From Brevibacillus reuszeri (GTDB lineage Bacteria > Bacillota > Bacilli > Brevibacillales > Brevibacillaceae): a stretch of DNA of 61,016 nucleotides. The notes beneath the pieces are model-generated. The model made no database searches, was not told the DNA's origin, and saw only the letters and a list, made by a program, of their open reading frames with translations. Both the position numbers and the translations under genes were made by a program. This document shows positions 35,168 to 46,240 of the stretch, one piece after another. The DNA is taken from positions 1,139,713-1,200,728 of the forward strand of contig NZ_LGIQ01000005.1 in assembly GCF_001187725.1 (NCBI RefSeq), in the 5' to 3' direction. Numbering within the stretch: position 1 is the first letter of the stretch; each line of letters opens with the position of its first letter.

Positions 35168-35668
35168 ATGGATGATCTCCTAGATCTTATCTTTGACCTG
35201 ATTGGTTGGGTATTGCCGCTGATTGGAAAGTTTTGGTTTGTAATCTTAGCGTATTTGGGCTATAAGGCGTTTGGGAAAGCGAGCAAGAAGGTTACCCAAG
35301 GCAAAGTCTCACCCACGCTCACACCGGTGAGTGACCCTACGAGCTTTCCAATGACGCCTACGTTTGATGAGGAAGTACGCAAGCCAGTGCGTGCCTCCGC
35401 CAAATATGAGCCGATTGAACCCGAATCTATGGAAGGAGTAGGAGTCGAGCAAGAATGGGCATTTACAGAGCCTGCTCGGGCTTCTACAGGGCCTTCACTA
35501 CGATTAAACAGTGACTCCAATCAACAAGTGCTAGCAGAATCCAAACGCACTGAATCGAGTCCGCTAACTGTCGATCCCCGCGAAGGGATGAAATGGGCGC
35601 TTATTTTCGGAGAGCCGCGCTCCAAAGCACCTTATGTTTCTCCGGCTTCACGCAAAAGAAACGCATAA
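35168..35668 (+). CDS. Hypothetical single-pass protein in the flotillin operon
   Basis: A 166-aa protein with one hydrophobic stretch (LIGWVLPLIGKFWFVILAYL, residues 11-30) and a long low-complexity Pro/Ser/Glu-rich tail (PTLTPVSDPTSFPMTPTF) ending EPRSKAPYVSPASRKRN. No family recognised. It follows floA after 11 bases and ends at a terminator, so it is probably part of the microdomain operon; this position is often held by unrelated small genes in relatives. Start ATG 35168. Confidence 0.6.
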   Translation: MDDLLDLIFDLIGWVLPLIGKFWFVILAYLGYKAFGKASKKVTQGKVSPTLTPVSDPTSFPMTPTFDEEVRKPVRASAKYEPIEPESMEGVGVEQEWAFTEPARASTGPSLRLNSDSNQQVLAESKRTESSPLTVDPREGMKWALIFGEPRSKAPYVSPASRKRNA

Positions 35669-35678
35669 GATACGAAGC

Positions 35679-35715
35679 AAGCAGATGGACAGTTGTTCAT
35701 CTGCTTTTCTTTTTG
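35679..35715 (+). terminator. Intrinsic terminator of the flotillin operon
   Basis: AAGCAGATG and CATCTGCTT pair around a ten-base loop and are followed by TTCTTTTT. Confidence 0.85.
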
Positions 35716-35818
35716 TCGAAACTTAGCGAATCTCTTGGCTTGTTCTTTGTACAGGGGTTTACTATCCTGATTATATAGAAAATTCTCCCAACAATGGGTG
35801 AAGGGTAGTGAACGAATA

Positions 35819-36016
35819 TTGAGTCAGCAACTGTATGAGCAAATGGGTCGTTTCCGTCAAAAGGTGATTCGTCTTGTCATTTTCGAAAACAAATCGATTT
35901 ATGAGACAGCAATTGCTTGCGGTTGTTCGGCGGAAAAAGTAAAACGAGTGATTAAAAAATGGAAAGCCCTTTCAAAATACAAGAGCCCAGCCTCGGCTGA
36001 GGTTATAAACAAATGA
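35819..36016 (+). CDS. Small helix-turn-helix protein
   Basis: About 65 aa from TTG 35819 (GTG 35798 is also in frame; AAGGG is 13 and 0 bases away respectively). Reads SQQLYEQMGRFRQKVIRLVI then KSIYETAIACGCSAEKVKRV IKKW split here for length; the ETAIACGCSAEKVKRVI part is a helix-turn-helix of the kind in small transcription factors. No named family. A terminator follows. Its place just before yqfC-yqfD could reflect a role in their control, but nothing shows it. Confidence 0.55.
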   Translation: MSQQLYEQMGRFRQKVIRLVIFENKSIYETAIACGCSAEKVKRVIKKWKALSKYKSPASAEVINK

Positions 36017-36022
36017 TGATCG

Positions 36023-36059
36023 CCCTTGACGATTTCCAAAGCGTCAGGGGTCTTTTTTT
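36023..36059 (+). terminator. Intrinsic terminator
   Basis: CCCTTGACG pairs with CGTCAGGGG (one wobble) around a ten-base loop, followed by TCTTTTTTT. Confidence 0.8.
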
Positions 36060-36185
36060 GGAGTAATGCCTCTTTGTTCCGTCGCATACGCATAGGTAAG
36101 AATGGTTTTGTTCGCAGTATTTACGAAAGCGTAGCTGAATGTTAAGAGACCAGGCGCCATGCGCCGATAGAGGGGGGGCTTATCC

Positions 36186-36482
36186 ATGAAGCGTTGGAGC
36201 CGCCGTCTGCGCCAACTGGCGGGAGGGGTGCTGGATCTGCCGCAAGATGTGGTCCTGGAAGTCCCGCGCATTACCATGATCGGTCATTTGCAAATGTATA
36301 TAGAGAACCACCGGGGAGTCCTCCACTTTAGTGAAAAAGAGCTCCGCTTGCTGCTCACGAATGGTCAAATGATTGTCTCGGGTGAACAGTTGGTCATCAG
36401 GGCGATTTTGCCGGAGGAAGTGCTTTTGGAAGGAAGAATTGGCGGAGTGAAGTTTCTGGAAACTGGGCCTCAAGGCTCCTAA
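36186..36482 (+). CDS. yqfC: Sporulation protein YqfC
   Basis: A 98-aa protein of the YabP/YqfC family: LDLPQDVVLEVPRITMIGHL, MYIENHRGVLHFSEKELRLL, NGQMIVSGEQLVIRAILPEE. Made in the mother cell under SigE in B. subtilis. ATG 36186 after GGGGGG. It precedes yqfD by 25 bases, the conserved pair. Confidence 0.92.
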   Translation: MKRWSRRLRQLAGGVLDLPQDVVLEVPRITMIGHLQMYIENHRGVLHFSEKELRLLLTNGQMIVSGEQLVIRAILPEEVLLEGRIGGVKFLETGPQGS

Positions 36483-36507
36483 AACCGGGGAAGGTGGAAT
36501 CATACAG

Positions 36508-37722
36508 ATGCGAAATGGTCTGAGAGAATGGGTGGACGGACATATTACGATCACTGTGCGTGGAAAACGGTTTGAGCGATTGCTGAATATGGCTGTACGT
36601 GACGGCATCCGGATTTGGAACATTCGTAGGGTTGGCTTGGAGGTGAGCCGCTGCGACATCCTGATTCGGGATTATTTCCGTTTACGGCCGCTTTTAAAAG
36701 AGACAGGCTGCCGAAGCCATGTTGAGCATCGGGATGGTTTGCCTTTCTGGCTTCTGCGTTTGCGCAGACGTTCGGGACTAGCCATCGGTGCCGCTCTTTT
36801 TTTCATTGGATTGTACATGCTCTCTACGTTTGTGTGGAGTGTTGAAGTTAGTGGAACCAAAATGATGGATCCGCAAAGAGTGCTCCGTGCTGCAGCGGAG
36901 ATTGGGATTAAAGAAGGGGCATGGAAGGTCAAACTAAAGGAACCACTGCTACTGCAAAAAGAGCTCATGAGTCTGCTGCCCGAAACGACCTGGATTGGAA
37001 TCGAGATGAAAGGGACCAAAGTCAAGCTACAGGTCGTAGAAAAGGATGAGCCTGTTCTCCCGCAACCTACAAGCCCCCGTCATCTTGTTGCGAAAAAGCG
37101 GGCAGTCATTCACAAAATCCTGCCAGAAGTAGGGCGAAGTCAGGTGACGAATAATCAGGTTGTCGAAAAAGGACAGGTCCTCATTTCCGGAATTATCGGC
37201 AACGAAGCACGCCAGCAGGCGGTGTCGGCACGAGGGAAAGTACAAGGAGAAGTATGGTATATTAGCAATGCCTCTGTTCCACTTAACCAGAAGCATTATC
37301 AGCTCACGGGTGCAAAGCTGCAGCAGCAATATTTGCTGATCGGTTCCTACGCAGTGCAGATGTGGCCTTTCAAAAAGCAGTCCTTTGCGCTCTCAGAAGT
37401 CGCTGAAGAACGCTTCGTCCCCTCCTATGCTGGCTTTACTTCTCCGGTTGGCTGGAAGACGGTCACCCAAATGGAAACAGAGCCAATAACCAAACAAATG
37501 AGCGTTGAGGAAGCGACAGCATTGGCAAAAAAATTCGCCAGAGAGGATGTCTTAAAAAAGGCAGGCACAGATGCGTTCATTCAGGACGAAAAAGTTTTGC
37601 ACGTCACATCAGAGAATGGTAAAGTTTACGTAAGCATTCATTTTTCCGTCATAGAAGATATTGCCGTTGAACAACCTCTAGTGGGATTACCCCAAACACC
37701 AGCGAATAACGGCAATCCATGA
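36508..37722 (+). CDS. yqfD: Sporulation protein YqfD
   Basis: A 404-aa membrane protein, with an N-terminal YabP-like segment (VDGHITITVRGKRFERLLNM), one transmembrane helix near residues 90-110 (GLAIGAALFFIGLYMLSTFV), a POTRA-like region (LPETTWIGIEMKGTKVKLQV) and a long extracytoplasmic domain. SigE-regulated in B. subtilis. Follows yqfC and precedes phoH. Confidence 0.92.
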   Translation: MRNGLREWVDGHITITVRGKRFERLLNMAVRDGIRIWNIRRVGLEVSRCDILIRDYFRLRPLLKETGCRSHVEHRDGLPFWLLRLRRRSGLAIGAALFFIGLYMLSTFVWSVEVSGTKMMDPQRVLRAAAEIGIKEGAWKVKLKEPLLLQKELMSLLPETTWIGIEMKGTKVKLQVVEKDEPVLPQPTSPRHLVAKKRAVIHKILPEVGRSQVTNNQVVEKGQVLISGIIGNEARQQAVSARGKVQGEVWYISNASVPLNQKHYQLTGAKLQQQYLLIGSYAVQMWPFKKQSFALSEVAEERFVPSYAGFTSPVGWKTVTQMETEPITKQMSVEEATALAKKFAREDVLKKAGTDAFIQDEKVLHVTSENGKVYVSIHFSVIEDIAVEQPLVGLPQTPANNGNP

Positions 37723-37760
37723 CGAATTGCTGATAACCGTTGCAAGGAGATGGAAGCCTG

Positions 37761-38732
37761 TTGCACGTACAAGATGAGGTAAGAATCCCGTTTTCAGACG
37801 CATCTGAGGCCTTGCTGTTGTTTGGACCACATGACGCGTACTTGAAGCTGATTGAGGAAAAGTACTCCGCCAAAATCATGACACGAGAAGGCGAACTGGT
37901 CATTAGTGGGGACAAACCAGAGGTAGACCTGCTCACCGAGCTCATTACGATCCTGCTCCAGTTGATTCGCAGAGGAATTGCTCTGTCTGAGCGTGATATT
38001 TCTTATGCGATTATGCTGATTGACCGGGGCGAAGCGGCAGCGCTTTTGGATGTGTATGACGAAGAGGTTGCCCGCACCCAGCGAGGCAAGCTGATTCGTG
38101 CCAAGACATTGGGGCAGCGCCATTACCTGTCCGCGATCAAAAAGCACGATATCGTTTTTGGAATCGGGCCTGCGGGAACAGGGAAAACGTATTTGGCGGT
38201 CGTTACGGCAGTAGTCGCTCTGAAAAGCGGACGAGTCAAACGAATCGTTCTCACCAGACCAGCGGTAGAAGCAGGGGAGAGCCTCGGTTTTTTACCAGGG
38301 GATTTGCAGGAAAAAGTAGATCCGTATCTGCGTCCACTCTATGACGCCTTGTACGACATGCTTGGCAATGAGCAAGTTGCGAAAATGATGGAACGAGGTC
38401 TGATTGAGGTGGCTCCGCTCGCTTACATGCGCGGTCGTACACTGGAAGACTCCTTTGTCATTTTGGACGAAGCGCAAAATACCACTCCCGAGCAAATGAA
38501 AATGTTTTTGACTCGTCTCGGATTCGGTTCAAAAATGGTAATCACTGGAGATGTCACCCAGGTTGACTTGCCCAAAGGCAAAAAATCCGGCCTGCGTGAA
38601 GCTGAGCGCATCTTGAACAAGATTTCCGATGTTGCCTTTATTCATTTCCAAGAAGGAGACGTCGTGCGCCACAGTCTCGTACAAAAAATCATTTCTGCTT
38701 ATGCCAAAGAAGAAGCCGATCACGGGTATTGA
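37761..38732 (+). CDS. phoH: PhoH family ATPase
   Basis: A 323-aa protein: an N-terminal KH-like domain, then the P-loop ATPase with FGIGPAGTGKTYLAVVTAVV, RIVLTRPAVEAGESLGFLPG, DSFVILDEAQNTTPEQMKMF (Walker B DEAQN) and SKMVITGDVTQVDLPKGKKS. Involved in RNA processing. TTG 37761 lies eight bases after AAGGAGATG (mature start MHVQDEVRIPFSDAS) and fits the family length; the longer frame from 37740 does not have a site. Confidence 0.92.
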   Translation: MHVQDEVRIPFSDASEALLLFGPHDAYLKLIEEKYSAKIMTREGELVISGDKPEVDLLTELITILLQLIRRGIALSERDISYAIMLIDRGEAAALLDVYDEEVARTQRGKLIRAKTLGQRHYLSAIKKHDIVFGIGPAGTGKTYLAVVTAVVALKSGRVKRIVLTRPAVEAGESLGFLPGDLQEKVDPYLRPLYDALYDMLGNEQVAKMMERGLIEVAPLAYMRGRTLEDSFVILDEAQNTTPEQMKMFLTRLGFGSKMVITGDVTQVDLPKGKKSGLREAERILNKISDVAFIHFQEGDVVRHSLVQKIISAYAKEEADHGY

Positions 38733-38765
38733 TAAATCGCAATGAAAAAAGGAGATCGTTCATCT

Positions 38766-39245
38766 GTGTTAGCTGTAGAAATTCTTCATGAAGAAATCGA
38801 GCCGATTGATGAAAGCCTGCAAAATCTGTTAGTACGGTGCCTCGAAGCAGCAGCGGTTCGGGAAGAAGTGAGCGGTGAGGTCGTGGTTACACTCGTTACG
38901 AATGAGCGGATTCATGAGCTGAATCGTGATTATCGTGGCGTAGATCGCCCGACAGACGTTTTATCCTTTGCCATGAATGAGCCTGGCGAAGGAGAAATGG
39001 AGATTTTCTTCGACGAGAGCGAAGCGGACGAGGTCCCGAATATGCTGGGAGATATCATCATTTCCTTGCCAAAGGCACATGAGCAGGCAGAGGACTACGG
39101 TCATTCATTTGAGCGTGAGCTCGGTTTTCTCGTTGTCCACGGTTTCCTTCATCTTTTGGGCTACGATCATGGTACCCCCGAAGAAGAAAAAGAAATGTTT
39201 TCCCGTCAAGAAGCGGTTTTGGAGCAAATTGGCTTGACGAGGTAG
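38766..39245 (+). CDS. ybeY: rRNA maturation endonuclease YbeY
   Basis: A 159-aa metal-dependent RNase for 16S rRNA 3' processing and 70S quality control. [12 protein letters not shown] carries the HxxxHxxxxxH zinc site; [16 protein letters not shown] is the signature of the family. GTG 38766 follows AAAGGAG at 11 bases; a frame from 38742 is possible. Between phoH and dgkA, the conserved order. Confidence 0.92.
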   Translation: MLAVEILHEEIEPIDESLQNLLVRCLEAAAVREEVSGEVVVTLVTNERIHELNRDYRGVDRPTDVLSFAMNEPGEGEMEIFFDESEADEVPNMLGDIIISLPKAHEQAEDYGHSFERELGFLVVHGFLHLLGYDHGTPEEEKEMFSRQEAVLEQIGLTR

Positions 39246-39254
39246 GAGATTACA

Positions 39255-39632
39255 TTGAAAGAATGGCGCCGTCTGGTGCGTAGCTTCTCCTATGCACTGC
39301 AAGGAATCGTTCATACCGTAAAGACACAGCGAAACATGCAAATCCACGTTGCCGCTGCCACACTCGTGTTGGCGGCGGCTTGGTGGCTGCAGATACCCCG
39401 CAGCGATGTTTTGCTGGTCTTTTTTTCTATCGGGCTGGTATTCTCGCTAGAGCTATTGAATACTGCGGTGGAAGCTGTTGTTGATCTCGTTTCCCCAAAG
39501 TGGCACGCCAAGGCCAAAATAGCCAAGGATGCCAGTGCTGGTGCTGTCTTGGTTGCCGCTATTTTGTCTTCAGGTATCGGAATCACGATTTTCGGTCCTC
39601 CCCTACTGAAAAAGATAGCGGACTGGATGTAG
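39255..39632 (+). CDS. dgkA: Diacylglycerol/undecaprenol kinase family protein
   Basis: A 125-aa protein with three transmembrane helices: AAATLVLAAAWWLQIPRSDV, FFSIGLVFSLELLNTAVEAV and AVLVAAILSSGIGITIFGP. The ELLNTAVEAVVDLVSPKWH motif holds the catalytic Glu and metal ligands. In Bacillota this enzyme mainly phosphorylates undecaprenol. TTG 39255 follows GGAG nine bases after the ybeY stop. Confidence 0.9.
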   Translation: MKEWRRLVRSFSYALQGIVHTVKTQRNMQIHVAAATLVLAAAWWLQIPRSDVLLVFFSIGLVFSLELLNTAVEAVVDLVSPKWHAKAKIAKDASAGAVLVAAILSSGIGITIFGPPLLKKIADWM

Positions 39633-39689
39633 CACGGATGAACCTCCTGTAAAGGCAAACGCTCGCTATGATAGAGAATAACGATATGA

Positions 39690-41010
<1,321 letters not shown>

Positions 41011-41110
41011 GTTTTTTATTACCGTTAAAATTTCCAAGGGATAGAATAACGGGCACAGGTGATTCTAAGAAGGAAGTGGATAGACCCGATGTAGGAAAGG
41101 ATGATGCTCC

Positions 41111-41266
41111 ATGCTTCGTGACTTTTCTTGGAGAGTTTTCGCTTCAACCGGTGACATCCATGCGTATCTTCTTTACCGGGATCACCATCAAGCGGATGGG
41201 ATCACTGAAGATACCTCGCTTGAGTTTGCCCAGGAAGAATTGGGTGACACGCAGGCATGCTTGTAA
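41111..41266 (+). CDS. yqzL: YqzL family protein
   Basis: A 51-aa protein, [20 protein letters not shown] then [16 protein letters not shown]. The M-L-x-D-F-x-W-x-V-F-x-x-T-G-x-I-x-x-Y-L-L start is the signature of YqzL, a short conserved Bacillales protein of unknown function encoded between era and recO. AAAGGATG is ten bases before ATG 41111. Its 3' end overlaps the recO start by ten bases, so the two are coupled. Confidence 0.88.
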   Translation: MLRDFSWRVFASTGDIHAYLLYRDHHQADGITEDTSLEFAQEELGDTQACL

Positions 41267-42033
41267 AGTGGGAAGGAATCGTCATCCGCAGTGTGGACTA
41301 TGGTGAGTCCAGCAAAGTGGTGACATTGTTTACCCGGGAGAACGGCAAACTAGGCTTGATGGCCCGTGGCGCCAAAAAGACAAAGAGCCGTCTTGCTGCC
41401 GTCTCCCAGTTGTTTTCACATGGCTACTACTTATGCAAGGCGGGACCCGGTACGGGGATGCCTGATCTCTCCCAGGGAGATATCATGAATTCGTTCCGGG
41501 AATTGCGGCAAAGCTTGAGTACGACAGCTTATGCCGCATACATAGCAGAACTACTGGATCGCTTGACGCATGAGCGGGAACCGAATCCTTTTTTATTTCA
41601 GTTATTGCTGCAAACCTTTGGTCATCTGGACGAAGGGCGGGACCCGGAGATTCTTTGCCGAATTTTCGAGACCAAGATGCTGATGGTGGCGGGGATTTCC
41701 CCTCAGCTATCTGCATGTGTAAACTGTGGTGCGCAGCGCGAGCCCTATGCGATCAGTGTGACGCAGGGCGGATTGCTGTGCCCCGTTTGCTTGCCTTCTG
41801 ATCCGTATGCGCTCGCGGTAACTGCTTCCACCTGGAAGCTGCTCAGGCTTTTCCAGGTATTTGATTTGGAACGTCTCGGTGATATTGAGGTGAAGCCAGC
41901 CACACGCAATCAACTCAAGCATGTGATACGCAGCTTCATGGATGAGCATCTGGATATCCGGCTGAAAAGTCGCGCATTTTTGGAGCAGCTGGAGAGAATG
42001 GAAAGATTGACGCAGCCTGGGCAAAGTGATTAA
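41257..42033 (+). CDS. recO: DNA repair protein RecO
   Basis: A 258-aa protein with an N-terminal OB fold ([40 protein letters not shown]), a helical domain and a zinc ribbon ([10 protein letters not shown] and CPVCLPSD). Loads RecA with RecR in recombinational repair. Starts inside yqzL; the downstream promoter of glyQS begins within one base of the stop. Confidence 0.95.
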   Translation: MLVKWEGIVIRSVDYGESSKVVTLFTRENGKLGLMARGAKKTKSRLAAVSQLFSHGYYLCKAGPGTGMPDLSQGDIMNSFRELRQSLSTTAYAAYIAELLDRLTHEREPNPFLFQLLLQTFGHLDEGRDPEILCRIFETKMLMVAGISPQLSACVNCGAQREPYAISVTQGGLLCPVCLPSDPYALAVTASTWKLLRLFQVFDLERLGDIEVKPATRNQLKHVIRSFMDEHLDIRLKSRAFLEQLERMERLTQPGQSD

Positions 42034-42062
42034 TTGACATCCGAAAATGTTTTCGATATGAT
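42034..42062 (+). promoter_or_regulatory. SigA promoter of glyQS
   Basis: TTGACA (42034-42039), a 17-base spacer and TATGAT (42057-42062): near-consensus. The predicted RNA start lies about 42069, immediately before the T-box leader. Confidence 0.85.
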
Positions 42063-42069
42063 AAATACC

Positions 42070-42302
42070 AACTTGATATGAGAAGGATGCTATGAAGGAA
42101 AAGAGTAGTCAGTCGATGGCTGTAAGAAGCGAACCAGGGACAGTGAAAGCCTGGTCACCAAGCTGATGAAGGGCGTTCTGGAGCGTTTTGTTTGAATGGA
42201 AGGTGGGCGAACATTTGATTCGCCAAGTAGGGTGGAACCGCGAGAATCCTCTCGTCCCTACACTGTCGCTACGAGGCAGTGTAGAGGGCGGGAGGTTTTT
42301 TT
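42070..42302 (+). promoter_or_regulatory. T-box riboswitch (glycyl-tRNA)
   Basis: The leader contains GAGTAGT and AGCGAACCAGGG (stem I region), a T-box core AGTAGGGTGGAACCGCG at about 42225-42241 and the competing terminator CTACACTGTC/GCAGTGTAG with a GGGAGGTTTTTTT tail (42247-42302). Uncharged tRNA-Gly bound in stem I and to the T-box bulge stabilises the antiterminator and switches glyQ-glyS on. Gene context, not a verified specifier codon, gives the tRNA identity. Confidence 0.93.
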
Positions 42303-42468
42303 ACGTGTAAGAAAGTTTAAATAAGCTTGCTTAAACTTTCTGGAACGCATAACAAGGTGCCTCAGCGTCCGCATCCGGCATTACTTCGGTAAATCCTTCC
42401 GCAAAACGCGGTCGCTCCTCTTTGAGGAGGCATCGGTAAAGGTTTTTTTACTTGGAGGAGGAAAAAGC
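42303..42468 (+). promoter_or_regulatory. Extra structured leader between the T-box and glyQ
   Basis: After the T-box terminator 166 bases of additional leader form several hairpins: AGAAAGTTTAA with TTAAACTTTCT (about 42310-42341), CCGC with GCGG, TCCTC with GAGGA, and an outer CCTT with AAAGG followed by seven T residues (42446-42452). The last of these could act as a second attenuator just before GGAGGAGG and ATG 42469. Function is an inference. Confidence 0.4.
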
Positions 42469-43401
42469 ATGAAAATGACATTTCAAGACATCATTTTGAC
42501 GCTGCAAAACTTTTGGGCAAAGCAAAATTGCCTGATTGTCCAGCCGTACGACGTAGAAAAAGGAGCGGGGACACTAAACCCGATGACATTCCTGCGATCG
42601 ATCGGACCTGAGCCGTGGAACGTGGCATACGTAGAGCCTTCCCGTCGTCCGGCAGATGGCCGTTACGGAGAAAACCCAAACCGTTTGTACCAGCATCACC
42701 AGTTCCAGGTCATCATGAAACCATCGCCTGACAATATTCAGGAGTTGTACCTTGAAAGCTTGCGCCAGTTGGGCATTGACCCATTGGAGCATGATATTCG
42801 CTTTGTTGAGGATAACTGGGAGCATCCAGGCCTTGGTGCATGGGGACTTGGCTGGGAAGTATGGCTGGATGGAATGGAAATTACGCAGTTCACTTACTTC
42901 CAGCAAGTCGGTGGTCTGGAGTGCAAGCCGGTAGCAGTAGAGCTGACATACGGTCTGGAGCGTCTGGCTTCGTACATTCAGGAAAAAGAAAATGTGTTCG
43001 ATCTGGAATGGGTGAACGGTTTTACTTACGGCGACGTGTTCCTGCAGCCAGAATACGAGCACTCCAAATACACGTTCGAGCTGTCAGATGTAGACATGCT
43101 ATTTTCTCTTTACAACACTTATGAAGCCGAAGCCAAGCGCCTGATGAAAGAGCGTCTCGTATACCCGGCTTATGATTATGTATTGAAATGCTCCCATACC
43201 TTCAACCTGCTGGATGCGCGTGGTGCGATCAGCGTGACGGAGCGTACAGGCTACATTGCCCGTGTTCGCAATCTGTCCCGTGAGGTAGCGCAAACCTATT
43301 ATGCAGAACGTGAGCGTCTCGGCTTCCCGCTTTTGCAAAAAGAAAACGCAAAAACGGATGATCGAGTGGTAGCAGCGAAGGGAGAGGATACGAATGAGTA
43401 A
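42469..43401 (+). CDS. glyQ: Glycyl-tRNA synthetase alpha chain
   Basis: The 310-aa catalytic chain of the bacterial alpha2beta2 class II enzyme: [60 protein letters not shown] (motif 2 region), [24 protein letters not shown] motif 3. ATG 42469 after GGAGGAGG. Overlaps glyS by eight bases. Confidence 0.96.
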   Translation: MKMTFQDIILTLQNFWAKQNCLIVQPYDVEKGAGTLNPMTFLRSIGPEPWNVAYVEPSRRPADGRYGENPNRLYQHHQFQVIMKPSPDNIQELYLESLRQLGIDPLEHDIRFVEDNWEHPGLGAWGLGWEVWLDGMEITQFTYFQQVGGLECKPVAVELTYGLERLASYIQEKENVFDLEWVNGFTYGDVFLQPEYEHSKYTFELSDVDMLFSLYNTYEAEAKRLMKERLVYPAYDYVLKCSHTFNLLDARGAISVTERTGYIARVRNLSREVAQTYYAERERLGFPLLQKENAKTDDRVVAAKGEDTNE

Positions 43402-45463
43402 ACGCGATTTGCTTGTAGAGGTCGGATTAGAGGAAATGCCTGCGCGTTTTGTTGCGCAGACTGCGGCTCAATTCAAAGAAAAAGTGGAAAAATGGCTCGC
43501 TGCTGAACGGATCCCGTTTGATCAAATTACAGCGTTGGAAACTCCTCGTCGTTTTGCTGTCCTGATCAATGGTTTGGCAGAAAAACAGCCTGACCGTAAC
43601 GAAGAAGCAAAAGGGCCGGCTCGTAAAATCGCTCAGGATGAAGCAGGGAACTGGTCTAAAGCAGCACTCGGCTTTGCACGCAGCAACCATGTAGATGCTG
43701 ATCAGCTCTACTTCAAAGAAGTAAACGGTATTGAATATGTCCATGCACGCAAATCAGAAGCGGGCAAAGCAACGACTGACCTGCTGCCACAGCTTGGCGA
43801 TGTGATTACAAGCATGAACTTCCCGAAAAATATGCGCTGGGGAGCAAGGGATTTAAAATACGTACGTCCGATTCGTTGGCTGGTAGCCCTGTTTGGCGAA
43901 GAGCTGATTTCGTTGGAGGTGGCAGGTGTACAGAGCGGTCGCATCTCTCGCGGACACCGTTTCCTGGGTATGGAGGTTGAAATTAGCCACCCTGGCGAAT
44001 ATGTAAGCAAGCTTGCTGAGCAGCATGTGCTCGTGAACCCGGAAGAGCGCCGTGCGATCATCGTAGAACAGATCAAGCGGATGGAACAGGAAAATGGCTG
44101 GAATATCCCGATGGACGAAGGTCTGCTCGATGAGGTTGTTCATCTGGTTGAATACCCGACGGCTCTCTACGGAACATTCGAGGAAGAGTTCCTCACAATT
44201 CCGCGTGAGGTGCTGGTGACCTCCATGCGTGAGCATCAGCGCTACTTCCCGGTGGAGAATGCAAGTGGCCAGCTGCTGAATCATTTTGTCACTGTCCGTA
44301 ATGGTGACAGCCGTGCATTGGAAAACGTAGCAAAAGGAAACGAGAAAGTGCTCCGTGCACGTCTCTCTGATGCTCGCTTCTTCTATGTCGAAGATCAAAA
44401 GCTGACGATTGAGAGCTGCCTGAAGCGCTTGGAAACCATTGTTTTCCATGAGGAATTGGGTACGATCGGAGATAAAGTACGCCGCGTGCGCAAGACAGCG
44501 GAGCAAATTGGAGCCAAGCTGGGAATCAGTCAGGAAGAAGCGAAGCAAGTGGATCGAATCGCTGAAATCTCCAAATTTGACCTGGTAACCAATATGGTTG
44601 GCGAGTTCCCTGAGCTGCAAGGTATTATGGGTGAAGACTACGCCCGCAAGGCTGGCGAGAACGAGCTCGTAGCAAGTGGAGTATTCGATCATTACCTGCC
44701 GCGTTTTGCCGGTGACAAGATGCCGCTATCTGCACAAGGCGCCATTGTCAGCATGGCTGACAAGCTGGACACGATCATTGGCTGCTTCTCGATCGGGATC
44801 GTACCGACGGGTTCTCAGGACCCTTACGGACTTCGCCGGATGGCAGCAGCGATCGTATCCATTCTGGTGGAGCGTGATTGGCAGCTATCCTTGGAACAGC
44901 TGTGGGATGCAGCATTGGAAACATACGCAGCCCAAGGTGTCACGAAACGATCGGCAGATGAAGTGAAGAAAGATCTGGTTGATTTCTTCGCACTGCGCCT
45001 GAAAAACGTTTTGCAAGACAATCATGTACGTTATGATGTGATCGATGCCGTACTGTCTGCTGATCTGACACTCGTACCAGAAGTTCTGGCAAAAGCAAAG
45101 GCACTGATGACGGCTGTTCAGGATGAAGAATTCAAGCTGATTGTCGAACAATTCAATCGCGTGAACAACTTGGCGCAAAAAGCGGAAGCGGATCATGTCG
45201 ATGAAGCTTTGTTCGCAGAGGAAGTAGAACGTGCACTGTACCAGGCGTACTTGTCCGTCTCCCAAGAAGTTAATGGTCTTGCCGATCAGGAAAAGGTACT
45301 GCACACCTTGTCTACCTTGCGTGAACCGATCAAGGCGTTCTTTGATCAAGTAATGGTAATGGCAGAAGACCAAGCAGTTCGAGCGAACAGATTGGGACTT
45401 TTGCTCCGACTCTCCCGCCTCATTTTTGGCTATGCAGACTTTGCAAAGGTTGTATTCGCGTAA
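43394..45463 (+). CDS. glyS: Glycyl-tRNA synthetase beta chain
   Basis: A 689-aa chain with tRNA-binding parts ([40 protein letters not shown]) and HD-type and anticodon-binding C-terminal domains ([16 protein letters not shown] precedes DRTGS-type [20 protein letters not shown]). Coupled to glyQ. Confidence 0.96.
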   Translation: MSKRDLLVEVGLEEMPARFVAQTAAQFKEKVEKWLAAERIPFDQITALETPRRFAVLINGLAEKQPDRNEEAKGPARKIAQDEAGNWSKAALGFARSNHVDADQLYFKEVNGIEYVHARKSEAGKATTDLLPQLGDVITSMNFPKNMRWGARDLKYVRPIRWLVALFGEELISLEVAGVQSGRISRGHRFLGMEVEISHPGEYVSKLAEQHVLVNPEERRAIIVEQIKRMEQENGWNIPMDEGLLDEVVHLVEYPTALYGTFEEEFLTIPREVLVTSMREHQRYFPVENASGQLLNHFVTVRNGDSRALENVAKGNEKVLRARLSDARFFYVEDQKLTIESCLKRLETIVFHEELGTIGDKVRRVRKTAEQIGAKLGISQEEAKQVDRIAEISKFDLVTNMVGEFPELQGIMGEDYARKAGENELVASGVFDHYLPRFAGDKMPLSAQGAIVSMADKLDTIIGCFSIGIVPTGSQDPYGLRRMAAAIVSILVERDWQLSLEQLWDAALETYAAQGVTKRSADEVKKDLVDFFALRLKNVLQDNHVRYDVIDAVLSADLTLVPEVLAKAKALMTAVQDEEFKLIVEQFNRVNNLAQKAEADHVDEALFAEEVERALYQAYLSVSQEVNGLADQEKVLHTLSTLREPIKAFFDQVMVMAEDQAVRANRLGLLLRLSRLIFGYADFAKVVFA

Positions 45464-45474
45464 CTGAAATCGTT

Positions 45475-45512
45475 GGTGCCCCTCGTCTAAATTAGGCGGT
45501 GGCACCTTTTTT
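45475..45512 (+). terminator. Intrinsic terminator after glyS
   Basis: GGTGCC pairs with GGCACC around a hairpin region and is followed by six T residues. Confidence 0.85.
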
Positions 45513-45584
45513 CCGCGCGAAAGAAGGAATATCCGGTCGAATAGAGTAATACTAGGAAGAGGAAAAGACTAAAGGCCGGGGTGA

Positions 45585-46229
45585 TTGGTCATCGAGCTTA
45601 CTAAAAGACAAGAGCAAATCTTACAGATAGTGAAGGATGATGGACCGATAACCGGGGAACACATCGCAGAAAGGCTGCATTTAACCAGAGCCACACTGCG
45701 CCCCGATCTCTCCATCCTCACTATGTCAGGATATTTAGAAGCCAGACCTCGGGTCGGGTATTTTTATGCCGGCAGACCCGCGAGTTCAGTGATTAGTGAA
45801 CGGCTTCACAAGCTTCTCGTAAACGACTACAAGGCGGTACCCATCGTGGTCTCCGAATCCGCTTCCGCCTATGATGCGATTGTTACCCTCTTCCTGGAGG
45901 ATGTCGGCACGTTGTTCGTCGTTAATCAAAAAGGCTACTTGGCTGGCGTCATATCACGAAAAGACCTTTTGCGTGCCTCACTGGGCAACAAGACGCTTGA
46001 AGATGTGCCGGTTGGTATCATCATGTCTCGAATGCCCAATATCATTACATGCGCGCCAGAGGAAAGCTTGTATGCAGCAGCGAAAAAGCTGATTGATTTT
46101 CAAATTGACTCACTGCCTGTAGTTCGGCCAAGCGAGGAAGATCCCAAGTTTATGGAACTAACTGGGAGAGTCACCAAGACGACGATAGCCAAAGCGTTTG
46201 TGGAATTGGGCAGCGAACCGAAAGTGTAG
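45585..46229 (+). CDS. ccpN: Transcriptional repressor CcpN
   Basis: A 214-aa regulator with an N-terminal winged helix (ELTKRQEQILQIVKDDGPIT, GEHIAERLHLTRATLRPDLS) and two CBS domains (GTLFVVNQKGYLAGVISRKD, GIIMSRMPNIITCAPEE, DFQIDSLPVVRPSEE). CcpN represses gluconeogenic genes (gapB, pckA) in glucose; its CBS pair binds nucleotides. The start TTG 45585 is guided by the family; AAAGG is nine bases upstream. Followed by ppsR after 11 bases. Confidence 0.92.
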   Translation: MVIELTKRQEQILQIVKDDGPITGEHIAERLHLTRATLRPDLSILTMSGYLEARPRVGYFYAGRPASSVISERLHKLLVNDYKAVPIVVSESASAYDAIVTLFLEDVGTLFVVNQKGYLAGVISRKDLLRASLGNKTLEDVPVGIIMSRMPNIITCAPEESLYAAAKKLIDFQIDSLPVVRPSEEDPKFMELTGRVTKTTIAKAFVELGSEPKV

Positions 46230-46240
46230 GAGGAGAAGCG

